64,000 nucleotides of DNA from Rhodococcus sp. OK302 (GTDB lineage: Bacteria > Actinomycetota > Actinomycetes > Mycobacteriales > Mycobacteriaceae): assembly GCF_002245895.1 (NCBI RefSeq), contig NZ_NPJZ01000001.1, positions 1,648,501 to 1,712,500 on the forward strand. Direction: 5' to 3'. Under the pieces are notes generated by a model. That model searched no databases, was not told the origin of the DNA, and saw only the letters and a list, made by a program, of their open reading frames with translations. Below, in pieces: positions 31,685 to 40,900 of the stretch; the first letter of the stretch is position 1; every line of letters begins with the position of its first letter. The position numbers and the translations under genes are program-made.

Positions 31685-32842
31685 CTACTTAAGCAGTGCG
31701 CGCGACATCACGACACGCTGGATCTGGTTGGTGCCTTCGTAGATCTGCGTGATCTTTGCGTCGCGCATCATGCGCTCGACCGGGAAATCGGTGGTGTAGC
31801 CGGCGCCGCCAAACAGCTGAACTGCGTCGGTGGTGACCTCCATGGCAACGTCGGATGCAAAGCACTTGGCTGCTGCGGAGATGAAGCCGAGGTTCTTCTC
31901 GCCGCGCTCGGCGCGCGCTGCGGAGGTGTAAACCATCAGACGAGCGGCTTCGACCTTCATCGCCATGTCGGCGAGCATGAACTGCACAGCCTGGAAGTCG
32001 CTGATGGACTTGCCGAACTGCTTGCGGTCCTTGGTGTATGCCAATGCCGCATCGAGTGCGCCCTGGGCGAGGCCGACGGCCTGCGCACCGATGGTGGGGC
32101 GCGTGTGATCGAGGGTTTCGAGTGCCGTCTTGAAGCCGGTGCCCGGTGCGCCGATGATGCGGTCGCCGGGGATGCGGCAGTTCTCGAAGTACAGCTCAGC
32201 GGTGGGGGAGCCCTTGATTCCGAGCTTCTTCTCCTTGGGGCCCACGACGAAGCCTTCGTCGTCCTTGTGAACCATGAAGGAAGAGATGCCGTTGGCGCCC
32301 TTGTCGGGGTCGGTGACAGCCATGACGGTGTACCAGGTTGACTTGCCGCCGTTGGTGATCCAGCACTTGGAGCCGTTGAGGATCCAGTCGTCGCCGTCGG
32401 CCTTCGCGCGGGTACGCATGGCGGCGGCGTCGGAGCCGGCCTCACGCTCGGAGAGGGCGTACGACGCCATTCCGCCGTTGACGAGATCCGGGAGGACCTT
32501 GGCCTTGAGCTCTTCGGAACCCTTGAGGATGAGGCCCATGGTGCCGAGCTTGTTGACGGCGGGGATCAGGGAGGACGATCCACAGACCCGGGCAACTTCT
32601 TCGATGACGATGCAGGTCGCGACGGAATCTGCGCCCTGGCCGTCGTACGCCTCGGGGACGTGGATGGCATTGAAGCCCGACGCGTTGAGCGCGGTCAGTG
32701 CTTCTTCGGGAAAACGTGCGTTCTCGTCGACGTCCTTGGCGTAGGGCGCAATTTCCTTCTCGGAGAGTCCGCGGATAGCAGCCCGCAGCTCGTCGTGCTC
32801 TTCGTTCAGCTTGAAGAGATTGAAGTCCGGGTTTCCTGCCAT
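31685..32842 (-). CDS. Acyl-CoA dehydrogenase (FadE25-like)
   Basis: A canonical homomeric ACAD (385 aa). It has 'YALSEREAGSDAAAMRT' and 'LNGSKCWITNGG' in the FAD/substrate domain, 'YTKDRKQFGKSISDFQAVQF', 'VQLFGGAGYTTDFPVERMMRDAK', and the C-terminal 'QIYEGTNQIQRVVMSRALL' with the catalytic Glu. Overall it resembles the mycobacterial FadE25 and short/branched-chain dehydrogenase group. It catalyses the first step of beta-oxidation. Together with the downstream hydroxybutyryl-CoA dehydrogenase it forms a basic short-chain beta-oxidation pair. A GGAG-type site precedes the ATG. Confidence 0.93.
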   Translation of the reverse strand: MAGNPDFNLFKLNEEHDELRAAIRGLSEKEIAPYAKDVDENARFPEEALTALNASGFNAIHVPEAYDGQGADSVATCIVIEEVARVCGSSSLIPAVNKLGTMGLILKGSEELKAKVLPDLVNGGMASYALSEREAGSDAAAMRTRAKADGDDWILNGSKCWITNGGKSTWYTVMAVTDPDKGANGISSFMVHKDDEGFVVGPKEKKLGIKGSPTAELYFENCRIPGDRIIGAPGTGFKTALETLDHTRPTIGAQAVGLAQGALDAALAYTKDRKQFGKSISDFQAVQFMLADMAMKVEAARLMVYTSAARAERGEKNLGFISAAAKCFASDVAMEVTTDAVQLFGGAGYTTDFPVERMMRDAKITQIYEGTNQIQRVVMSRALLK

Positions 32843-32902
32843 GGGAATGCTCCTTGTTGGAAGGTGGGTCGTGCGGCGCCGACAAGACCAGCATGGCTCG
32901 TC

Positions 32903-32948
32903 AGCAGACTGGTGCCAATGCAGTCAGTCAAACACGGCACTCAGTGCC
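32903..32948 (-). promoter_or_regulatory. Candidate promoter and 13-bp palindrome upstream of the ACAD gene
   Basis: Minus strand: -35 TTGACT (32931-32926), 17-bp spacer, weak -10 TCTGCT (32908-32903). Just upstream lies the perfect palindrome ggcactcagtgcc (32936-32948). The neighbouring TetR gene is a candidate ligand-responsive repressor. Confidence 0.4.
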
Positions 32949-32980
32949 AGGTCAAGGAGTGGGTGTCGGTATGGTGCGTC

Positions 32981-33673
32981 TCAGCCGAGCTGTTCGTGGA
33001 TCTTTCTGCTGATTTCTTCGGCGGAAGTTCCCGGAGAAAATGCGACTACCAGTACAGACTTCTCCGTAGCAGCAACTTCCTGGGATCCTGGTACCACCCC
33101 GTACGTACGACGCACATCAAGCAGTGCTTGACGCAGTGCGTCGGCCGTGGCATCGGAATCGCCCTTGATCATGCTTCGCAAAAGGTAGTTGTGGCACGCA
33201 GTGACAGCGGCGGCAAAACCGACGACTTTGAGTACCGGTTCGCGAGGCACAGCGCTGCGCAGGTAATCGACGAAGAGTCGTTCGTAGCGGAAACCGGTGA
33301 CCAGTTCGCGGTCACGCAGCGCAGGAACATGCTGGACGACGCGGTACCGCCGCATCGACAGGTCGCGGTTCTTCTGGAAGAAATCGAACACCAATCCGGC
33401 GGCCTTACACACCGACGCCCACGGATCGGCGGAATCAGCCGACAGGAACTCCGCTACGTGCTCTAGAAGTGACTCGTGATCGGCGAAGATCACGTCCTCT
33501 TTGGAACGGAACTGCCGGAAGAACGTACGACGAGACACCCCGGCAGCAGCGGCGATCTGTTCGACTGTGGTGGCTTCGTACCCGTTCTCGGAGAACAGTC
33601 GAATCGCCTGGGACGCGACATGAACCCGGAACTGCGCCGGGTCGGTTCCGGGGATGTCTGCGCGTTCACTCAT
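32981..33673 (-). CDS. TetR-family transcriptional regulator
   Basis: A 230-aa protein from ATG 33673. The TetR helix-turn-helix covers about residues 15-62 ('AIRLFSENGYEATTVEQIAAAAGVSRRTFFRQFRSKEDVIF' in outline), and the C-terminal ligand domain is divergent and all-helical. The longer frame (to 33751) would overlap the preceding TetR gene and has no ribosome site. It sits upstream of, and on the same strand as, the FadE25-like gene, and may regulate it. The ligand is unknown. Confidence 0.88.
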   Translation of the reverse strand: MSERADIPGTDPAQFRVHVASQAIRLFSENGYEATTVEQIAAAAGVSRRTFFRQFRSKEDVIFADHESLLEHVAEFLSADSADPWASVCKAAGLVFDFFQKNRDLSMRRYRVVQHVPALRDRELVTGFRYERLFVDYLRSAVPREPVLKVVGFAAAVTACHNYLLRSMIKGDSDATADALRQALLDVRRTYGVVPGSQEVAATEKSVLVVAFSPGTSAEEISRKIHEQLG

Positions 33674-33747
33674 AGGGACAAGTATCGCGCCTGCGGCCAC
33701 TTGCCTGGTGTGACGGGGCAGTTGCCAGGTGTCGGATCGGCTGTCAC

Positions 33748-34368
33748 TCAACGGTGTGCGGTGGATATGAATTGGTATGTTGCCGCCTCGACGATCTCCT
33801 CAGGCGTAATAGCGATCTCATCGTTCAACCACGCGGTGACCAGCTCGGCAAGGCCGCCCACAAACAGCAGTCCGTTGATCTGACCTTGATGTGGTGGCCA
33901 AGCTCGATCGCCGTACATTCGTGTGGCTTCGTCCGCGACCATCTGAGCAAAGCCTCGCAGTACTGCGCGTCGGTGAGTGCGCAGGGGTTCGAATGCAGCT
34001 GATTCGATCATCGCGACACGACCCTTGCGTGGATCGTCGGTGAGGATGCTGACGAACGACGTGATGGCATGTCGTACGCGCTGCTCGAGCGTCCCGTCGC
34101 TCGCCCGAAGTGCGGCCAGGCCGGCGTCGCGGACCTCGTCGGCAAGTCCGTCCAGGACCTTCTGCAGTAGTTCGTCTCTACTGGTGAAACTTTCGTAGAA
34201 GTATCGTTCCGTCAGCTTGGCCTGTGCGCAGATTGCGGTCATCGTGGCGCCTCGATTGCCTGCGGCTGCAAATACTTCCAGCCCTGCCTCGAGCAAGCTT
34301 TCGCGCCGCAGTGCTGAGCGCTGGTCGCCGCTCAGGCCGGCATATCGACGCGGCGTAGGAGGAGTCAT
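33748..34368 (-). CDS. TetR-family regulator divergent from a P450 gene
   Basis: A 206-aa protein. Its N-terminal helix-turn-helix has 'VFAAAGNRGATMTAICAQAKLTERYFYESF' character (residues about 30-65), followed by a helical ligand domain. It is divergent from the CYP136-like gene with a 10-bp-arm perfect palindrome between them, as in the mycobacterial Rv3058c-cyp136 pair. It probably represses both the P450 gene and itself. Confidence 0.88.
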   Translation of the reverse strand: MTPPTPRRYAGLSGDQRSALRRESLLEAGLEVFAAAGNRGATMTAICAQAKLTERYFYESFTSRDELLQKVLDGLADEVRDAGLAALRASDGTLEQRVRHAITSFVSILTDDPRKGRVAMIESAAFEPLRTHRRAVLRGFAQMVADEATRMYGDRAWPPHQGQINGLLFVGGLAELVTAWLNDEIAITPEEIVEAATYQFISTAHR

Positions 34369-34412
34369 AGGTCGATATTGACAGACGCGCTCACTGTGAC
34401 GCAGACTACATT

Positions 34413-34438
34413 AATCTGACAGGATGCGCTGTCAGATT
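34413..34438. promoter_or_regulatory. Perfect 26-bp TetR operator upstream of the P450 gene
   Basis: aatctgacag (34413-34422), 6-bp spacer, ctgtcagatt (34429-34438). It ends 20 bp before the preferred GTG start of the P450 gene and lies in the TetR-P450 divergent region. Confidence 0.78.
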
Positions 34439-34458
34439 GAATGGGAGTAGAGGTCGTA

Positions 34459-35826
34459 GTGTCCAAGATCCTGGCTCGCCCACCCGCACGTTCGGAGTTG
34501 CGCCCGATTTCGGGCCGGTCAGGGCTGCCCCTCGTCGGGCACGCACTTGCATACATCCGCGATCCACTCGCTTTGATGCAAGAGAACTGGGATCGTTACG
34601 GCGAGGTCTCCTGGTTCTCGATGGTCGGTCGGCGATGGATCGCTGTTCTCGGACCTGATGCGTGTCAAGAAGTGCTGCAGAACAAAGATCGGGCTTTCGT
34701 CAACAGTGACGGTTGGTCAGTGCTGATCGGCCCCTTCTTTCACGGTGGACTGATGCTTCTCGATTCGGAAGAACATCTACGACACCGTCGAATCATGCAG
34801 CAGGCGTTCACCCGATCACGACTCGAGAAGACCGTCGACGTTCTCAACCCGGCGATCGATTCGGCACTCGACGCCTGGGCGCCCACAGACGGATTTCGTG
34901 CTTACACGGCACTGAAGACGCTCACTCTCGACCTCGCCACCGACATCTTTATGGGCGGGGCGGAAGGAAGCACCGAAAGCGAAATATCCGCAGTGAAAAA
35001 GGCTTTCGTCGATTGTGTCCAGGCGGCAACCTCGGTGGTCCGTTATCGTGTACCCGGGACTCGATGGAAGCGAGGACTGGACGGCCGCCGAGTCCTCGAA
35101 GCCTTCTTTCGTCGCTACCTGCCGGCGCGCCGAAATCGAGAAACTGACGATCTGTTCTCCGTGCTTTGTCACATCGAATCCGAAGCGGGACAACGCTTCA
35201 GTGACGACGAGGTGATCGACCACATGATTTTCCTTCTGATGGCCGCGCACGACACCTCCACGATCACCATCTCCACGATGATGCAATACCTGGGTCAACA
35301 CCCACAGTGGCAGGACAAGTGCCGGGCAGAGTCGCTCGCGTTGGGGACGTCGACGCCGAGTTATGCAGATCTCGACGGACTCGGCAGCCTTGATCTGGTC
35401 ATGAAGGAATGCCTCCGGATCGTCTCTCCGGTGCCGGTTGTGGCGCGCCGAGCGATTCGCGATACCCAAGTGCAGGGGCACTTCGTTCCTGCGGGAACGT
35501 ATGTCGCGGTTGCTCCTCATTTCACCCACCACATGTCGCAGTACTGGCCTGATCCCGAGCGTTTCGATCCCGAGCGCTTCGCAGAGCATCGACGCGAAGA
35601 CAAGGTGCATCGATTCGCCTGGGAGCCGTTCGGCGGTGGTGTGCACAAATGCCTCGGAATGCATTTCGCCGGTGCCGAGATCAAAGCAATCGTGCATCAC
35701 CTTCTCCTACGCTTCGACTGGCACGTCGACGCCGACTACGTTGCCCCGCTTAACTTCACGTCATTACCGTCCCCCTCCGATGGACAGCCTGTCGATCTGC
35801 GTCCTCGCCCCACTTGTCCGCGTTGA
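34459..35826 (+). CDS. Cytochrome P450, CYP136-like
   Basis: A 455-aa P450 with all signature regions: I-helix 'FLLMAAHDTSTITIS' (the oxygen-binding A-x-H-D-T variant), K-helix E-x-x-R in 'MKECLRIV', PERF-like 'DPERFDPERF', and heme loop 'WEPFGGGVHKCLGMHFA' with the axial Cys. The H-K-C-L-G form of the loop and the divergent TetR gene match the CYP136 family of mycobacteria. GTG 34459 (with GAGG 5-6 bases upstream) is preferred; ATG 34441 would leave only 2 bp after the operator. Redox partners are not encoded nearby. The substrate is unknown; a terpenoid or steroid-like lipid is a family-level guess. Confidence 0.9.
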   Translation: MSKILARPPARSELRPISGRSGLPLVGHALAYIRDPLALMQENWDRYGEVSWFSMVGRRWIAVLGPDACQEVLQNKDRAFVNSDGWSVLIGPFFHGGLMLLDSEEHLRHRRIMQQAFTRSRLEKTVDVLNPAIDSALDAWAPTDGFRAYTALKTLTLDLATDIFMGGAEGSTESEISAVKKAFVDCVQAATSVVRYRVPGTRWKRGLDGRRVLEAFFRRYLPARRNRETDDLFSVLCHIESEAGQRFSDDEVIDHMIFLLMAAHDTSTITISTMMQYLGQHPQWQDKCRAESLALGTSTPSYADLDGLGSLDLVMKECLRIVSPVPVVARRAIRDTQVQGHFVPAGTYVAVAPHFTHHMSQYWPDPERFDPERFAEHRREDKVHRFAWEPFGGGVHKCLGMHFAGAEIKAIVHHLLLRFDWHVDADYVAPLNFTSLPSPSDGQPVDLRPRPTCPR

Positions 35827-35922
35827 CTCTCGGCCGGAAATGTAAGGCACCCTGGCGGGAGTATCTGCCTCGCCGGGAATTTCGAGGTTCGCGCAAAAAG
35901 TAGCGCTGTGGGCAACCGTGAT

Positions 35923-36024
35923 CTATTTCGACGCCCGCAGTTCGAACTTGAGAACCTTGCGCATCGGAGTTTGAGGGAGAGGGGAAAGATGATGTCCCTC
36001 GGAACCTTTTACCCGGCCAGTAAG
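35923..36024 (-). pseudogene. C-terminal scrap of an acyl-CoA ligase
   Basis: The minus-strand frame ends 'LPQTPMRKVLKFELRASK' with a stop at 35923-35925. It is unmistakably the A10 end of an ANL-superfamily ligase (P-x-T-x-x-G-K-V-L-K), but the conserved Gly before the catalytic Lys is Arg. Upstream residues ('LTGRVKGSEGHHLS') already lack family similarity, so only about 20-30 residues survive. The rest of the 35827-36238 interval holds no supported gene. Confidence 0.6.
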
Positions 36025-36238
36025 GTGCGGGTGAGTGTGGAGTCGCAAAACAAACATTCCGGGCTGCTCCCGACAATTGTCGACGGTGCTCTCGCCTGTG
36101 GCGTCGACGACTCCTGCGATTGCCATGCGCCCTCGCGTCAGTCCCGGTAAGCGGAATCCTTAAGGCCTGTCGCCCGTTGTGGTTGATATGACGGACCTCA
36201 CAATCGCACAATGCAGCACACGAGTGATGAGGGCATCG

Positions 36239-37666
36239 ATGCAGGATTTGTTCGACAACAGTGACATGACTGGCCTGGCCGGGGCGATTCGCGAGGGGGA
36301 CGTATCTGCCAAGGAGGTCCTGGAGTTCAGCCTTGACCGGCTCGACGAGCGGAACCCTGCCGTCAATGCAGTGATCAGCGAGCGCCGCGACGAAGCTCGG
36401 AACGAGGTCGCTGCCGGTCTTCCCGAAGGTCCACTCCACGGTATCCCGTTCGTGATCAAGGACCTCGGACTGGACGTCGCAGGCTTACCGAGCACCAACG
36501 GATCTCGTTTGTTCGCCGACGCTGTGGCGCAGGCGGATTCGACGCTCGTTGAACGATACCGTCGTGCCGGGCTGGTGATTGTCGGTAAGACGAACACTCC
36601 GGAGTTCGGCAAGAACGCGAGCACCGAACCTGCGCTGTTCGGTCCAACCCGCAACCCGTATGCCCTCGATCGTTCCCCCGGTGGGTCGTCGGGCGGAACG
36701 GCTGTAGCTGTTGCAGTAGGAATCGTGCCCGCCGGCCATGCCAGTGACGGCGGGGGATCGATCCGCATCCCGGCGTCCGCCTGCGGTCTGGTTGGTCTCA
36801 AGCCCAGTCGCGGTCGAACGCCGACGGCGCCGGCACGAACTCTGTTCGCGTCGCCGATGGGCGTTCACCACGCGCTCACCCGAAGTGTGCGGGACACCGC
36901 GTTGCTCCTCGATCTTGCCGCCGGGCCGACGGTGGGCGATCCGTACGTGATCCTGGCGCCGAAGCGGCCGTACGTCGAGGAGGTGGGCGCGGATCCCGGA
37001 CGGTTGCGGATCGCTCTGAGTAACGCGTTGCCGGACGGCACACCGGTGGACCCGGAGTGCGCGGCCGTCACCACGAGCGTTGCCGGTCTGCTCGAAGAAC
37101 TCGGTCACCATGTCACCGAAGGTGCCCCGGACTTTCCGCTCGATGCGCTCACTGCTGGGCTTTCCGTGTTGATGGGCATTCCCATGACCATTGAGGTCGA
37201 CGCACGACTCGAGGCCGTGAACCGCGCAATCCGCGACGACGACCTCGAGCCGATGGCTCGGATGATCTACGACCGCGCGAAGACCGAGAGTGCGACCAAC
37301 GTCGTCAAAGCACTGCAGGAACTCGAGCGGGCGGCCCAGGTGATCGGCGCGTTCTTCGTCGATCACGATCTGTTGCTTACCCCGACGATGGCTCGGCCGG
37401 CCGCACCTCTGGGTCTGCTCGATACGGCGAATCCCATGTCGATCTGGGAGCACTCGGCCGGATACAGCGGTTTGACCAGTCCGTTCAACAGCTCTGGTCA
37501 GCCGGCGATTTCCTTGCCGATGGGTCATGACTCGGCTGGCGTGCCTATCGGCGTGCAGTTGGTTGCCGCGTTCGGGCGCGAAGATTTGCTGATTCAAGTT
37601 GCGTCGCAACTCGAAACGGCACGTCCGTGGTCCATCGCCCCGGTGTGGCCGCCGACCCAGGGATAA
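36239..37666 (+). CDS. Amidase (amidase signature family)
   Basis: A 475-aa protein from ATG 36239 (GAGGG 5 bases upstream; the frame itself opens at 36179). The Ser-cisSer-Lys triad is present: Lys in '[11 protein letters not shown]' (about residue 74), cis-Ser in '[10 protein letters not shown]' (about 150) and nucleophile Ser in '[13 protein letters not shown]' (about 174). The family hydrolyses carboxamides to acid plus ammonia or amine. C-terminal '[24 protein letters not shown]' is typical. It is cytoplasmic and monocistronic, closed by a strong hairpin. It may feed an acid into the adjacent catabolic island, but there is no shared promoter evidence. Confidence 0.9.
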   Translation: MQDLFDNSDMTGLAGAIREGDVSAKEVLEFSLDRLDERNPAVNAVISERRDEARNEVAAGLPEGPLHGIPFVIKDLGLDVAGLPSTNGSRLFADAVAQADSTLVERYRRAGLVIVGKTNTPEFGKNASTEPALFGPTRNPYALDRSPGGSSGGTAVAVAVGIVPAGHASDGGGSIRIPASACGLVGLKPSRGRTPTAPARTLFASPMGVHHALTRSVRDTALLLDLAAGPTVGDPYVILAPKRPYVEEVGADPGRLRIALSNALPDGTPVDPECAAVTTSVAGLLEELGHHVTEGAPDFPLDALTAGLSVLMGIPMTIEVDARLEAVNRAIRDDDLEPMARMIYDRAKTESATNVVKALQELERAAQVIGAFFVDHDLLLTPTMARPAAPLGLLDTANPMSIWEHSAGYSGLTSPFNSSGQPAISLPMGHDSAGVPIGVQLVAAFGREDLLIQVASQLETARPWSIAPVWPPTQG

Positions 37667-37672
37667 CAGCGC

Positions 37673-37723
37673 GACAAAACGGTTTGGCGGTGTGTTCTTT
37701 GCACACTGCCGGGCCGTTTTGTC
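37673..37723 (+). terminator. Strong composite terminator after the amidase gene
   Basis: Outer stem gacaaaacgg (37673-37682) / ccgttttgtc (37714-37723) and inner 9-bp stem 37686-37694 / 37702-37710 (one G-U pair). A long, stable hairpin with A/T-rich outer arms, 6 bp after the stop. Confidence 0.8.
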
Positions 37724-37762
37724 GTGCATCGAGCGGGGTTCGACGGGCTCCCGGAACTCAAA

Positions 37763-37782
37763 AGTATTTCTAATCGAAATAT
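37763..37782. promoter_or_regulatory. Shared dyad motif (copy 1) upstream of the ligase-carboxyltransferase gene
   Basis: agtatttctaatcgaaatat contains the perfect inverted repeat tatttc-taatc-gaaata (37765-37781). It matches 16 of 20 positions of a site at 59871-59890 between the PadR gene and the last ligase gene, with the same dyad centre. It lies about 140 bp upstream of the first gene of the island. Confidence 0.6.
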
Positions 37783-37923
37783 CCCATATCGAACGACCCT
37801 TCTGCGTAGTATCCACAATGTGCGGTGGTGAGTAGCCGCCTCGAGTGGAACGATCAGGCGTCGATCCACATCGAGTTTTCTCCCAGCGCGACCGAACTGC
37901 GTTGTCACAGAAATGGATAAAGG

Positions 37924-40900
37924 ATGGTCGTTCAAGCGGACATGGCACACCGGCGTTCTCTGGCCGTGGAAGAACTGACAGGCCCGGGGCAGTTGTTCGA
38001 GGTGGCTGACGAATCCGTGCGCGGCCATGTCATGCCGGTGTTCACGAACCGGGCGCACACGCTTCGTGAGATTCTGGCGGCATCGGTCCGGTACGGCGAT
38101 GCCGAGTATCTGGTGTGTGACGAACTGCGGATCACGTTCGCCGATCATTTCTCTCGCGTGGCGTCACTAGCGGAGGAGTTGCGACGCACGTACTCGATCG
38201 GCAAGGGCGACCGCGTGGCGATTCTGTCGGCGAACAACGCCCAGTGGATCGTCACGTTCTGGGCGGCAACGTCGCTCGGGGCAATCGTGGTCGGGATGAA
38301 CGCGATGTGGTCCGCTCCCGAGATCGATTACGGCATGAAGCACTCCACTCCGAAACTTGTTGTCGCCGATGCAAAACGACGAGAACTGCTCGGTGATGTG
38401 AACGTGCCGGTGCTGTCCGTCGAATCCGACGTACCGCGGTTGTCCACGGTGCACGTGGCCGCAGAACTGCCGACCTGCGCTATTGACGAGGACGATCCCG
38501 CCGTCATCTTGTACACCAGCGGCACAACCGGTCGACCGAAGGGTGCAACACACTCGCATCGGAACGTCATCACGGCAAACGACTTTCACCGATTCAACGA
38601 CGCGTTGGCAACGCATCTCGGAAGCACACCCGCGGACCGGCGGTTTCTCCTGTCGAATCCGCTGTTCCACATCGCGTCACTGCACAATCTCGCCGTTCCA
38701 CGGTTGTCGATCGGTGACACCGCCGTCATCTACAGCGGGCGCTTCGACATCGACCGCGTGCTGCGATTGATCGAGCGTGAGCAGGTCACCAACTGGGGAG
38801 CTGTTCCGACGATGGCGAATCGCCTTGTTTCACACGGTGATCTGTCCCGATACGATCTGTCCTCACTCAAGACGATGTCACTGGGATCGGCGCCGTCGTC
38901 GACGGTGCTGAAGGAGAAGGTCCGCGAACTGTTGCCGGTGGCAGGGCGTTCGTTGGGGACGACGTACGGGCTCACCGAGTCGTCCACCGGAGCCACATTG
39001 GCGACAGCAGCCGATCTCGAGGACTACCCCGATTCCGTGGGTCGCCCCGTCGTCACGATGAGTGTCGAGATCCGGGACGACAACGGTCATCGGCTCCCGG
39101 ACGGTTACGAGGGTGAGATATGCCTGCGCGGGCCGCACGTCATGGTGGGTTACTGGAACAACGAATCTGCGACGTCGGCGGCACTCGACGAAGAAGGATG
39201 GCTGCGCACCGGAGATCTGGGGTTCATGGCAGACGGTCACCTTCGTGTAAGCAGCCGTCGTTCCGATCTGATTCTGCGTGGTGGCGAGAATATCTACCCG
39301 GTCGAGGTCGAGAACGTCCTCAGTGAGCACCCGGCGGTACAGGAATGCGCTGTCGTCGGGGTTTCGCATGAAGATTTGGGCGAAGAGGTGGCTGCGATCG
39401 TTGTGGTCGAGGAGCCGGGATCTGTCACGGAGGTGGAGCTGCTCGGGTACCTACGGGAACGCCTCGCCAAGTACAAGGTTCCGTCGCGATGGCGACTGAC
39501 AACTGAACCGTTACCGCGCAATGCAACCGGAAAAGTGGTACGCAAACAACTCGATGTCGAAGCGGAACCGTCGATGGTCTCGGAGAATCGTCATGCCTGG
39601 GCACCGTTGCTGGCTGCGCTCGATGAGCGCCGCGTGGCGGCTCGGGCAATGGGTGGGCCGGACAAGTTGCTGCGCTACCGGCGATTCGGTCGGGTGGATT
39701 CCCGCGAGCGCATAGCGAAGCTGTTGGATCACGGCACTTTCCAGGAAATCGGCATTCTCGGCGGCGATACATCGATACCGTCGGATGGATTTGTTGCCGG
39801 ATCCGGTCTCGTCGACGGTCGACCGGTTCTGGTCGGTTCGGAGGATTTCACGGTTGCCGGCGGATCGATCGGAACTGCGGCCGCGACCAAACGTGCCCGC
39901 ATCGCGGAACTTGCCAAGCGGGAGCGTGCTCCGTTGATCATGTTGCTGGAAGGCGCGGGGCATCGGGCCACCAATGCACTGCACCCGCATCGGCCGGCAC
40001 CCAACGATCTTCAAGCGATGGCGGAACTTTCAGGACTCGTTCCGACGGTCTCGATAGTCTGTGGCCCCTCGGCGGGCCATGGTGCGCTCGCTGCGCCCAT
40101 GTCTGATTTTGTGGTGATGATCGAAGGTCACGGCGCACTGTTTACTGCGGGCCCACCATTGGTGGAGGCGTCGCTGGGTGAAAAGGTGACCAAGGAAGAT
40201 CTCGGTGGGCCGCACGTGCACGCCGTGCAGAGTGGTGTCGCAGACAATGTGGCCGCAGACATCGACTCTGCGCTCGCAATGGCTCGGCGCTACCTGTCGT
40301 ATTTTCCGTCGAATGCCTGGAGTCGCACGGAACACTCGGATACCGAAGCGCCCATTGCGGCACCACGGTCACTCGAAACTCTTCTCGACATCCTTCCTCC
40401 GAATCCTCGTATCCCGTACGACATGCGAGATGTGTTGTCAGTGATGGTGGACGACGGCAGTCTCTTCGAGCTACAGCCACACCACGGTTCTTCCGTGATC
40501 ACTGCACTGGCCAGGATGGGTGGTCGAGCAGTCGCCGTCGTCGCCAATCAGCCGCTGGTACTAGCTGGTGCGCTCGACGTTGCAGCGGCGGAGAAGGCAA
40601 CGCGGTTCATCGAGATGACCGGCGCTTTTCATCTGCCGTTGATTTTCCTGGCCGATAACCCGGGCGTTCTGGCGGGAAGTAAGTCCGAACGAGACGGGAT
40701 ACTTCGCGCGAGCGCTCGAATGTTTGCGGCTCAGCATCGGTCAACGGTGCCGAAAATGCATGTGACAGTGCGGAAAGCGTTCGGCTTCGGGGGATCTGTT
40801 ATGGGGCAGAATGCTTTTGACCATCAGACGATTTCGCTGTCCTTCCCCGGCGGCATGCTGGGTGGAATTCCGGCCGCCGTGGGTGGGCGAACCGCGAAAG

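Noticed and set aside
35908..36150. 80-codon plus-strand frame in the P450-amidase gap
   Set aside because: It is antisense to the recognisable ligase remnant and has no protein features.
36485..37948. 487-codon minus-strand frame opposite the amidase
   Set aside because: Low-complexity Arg/His-rich translation, no recognisable motif, antisense to a well-supported amidase.
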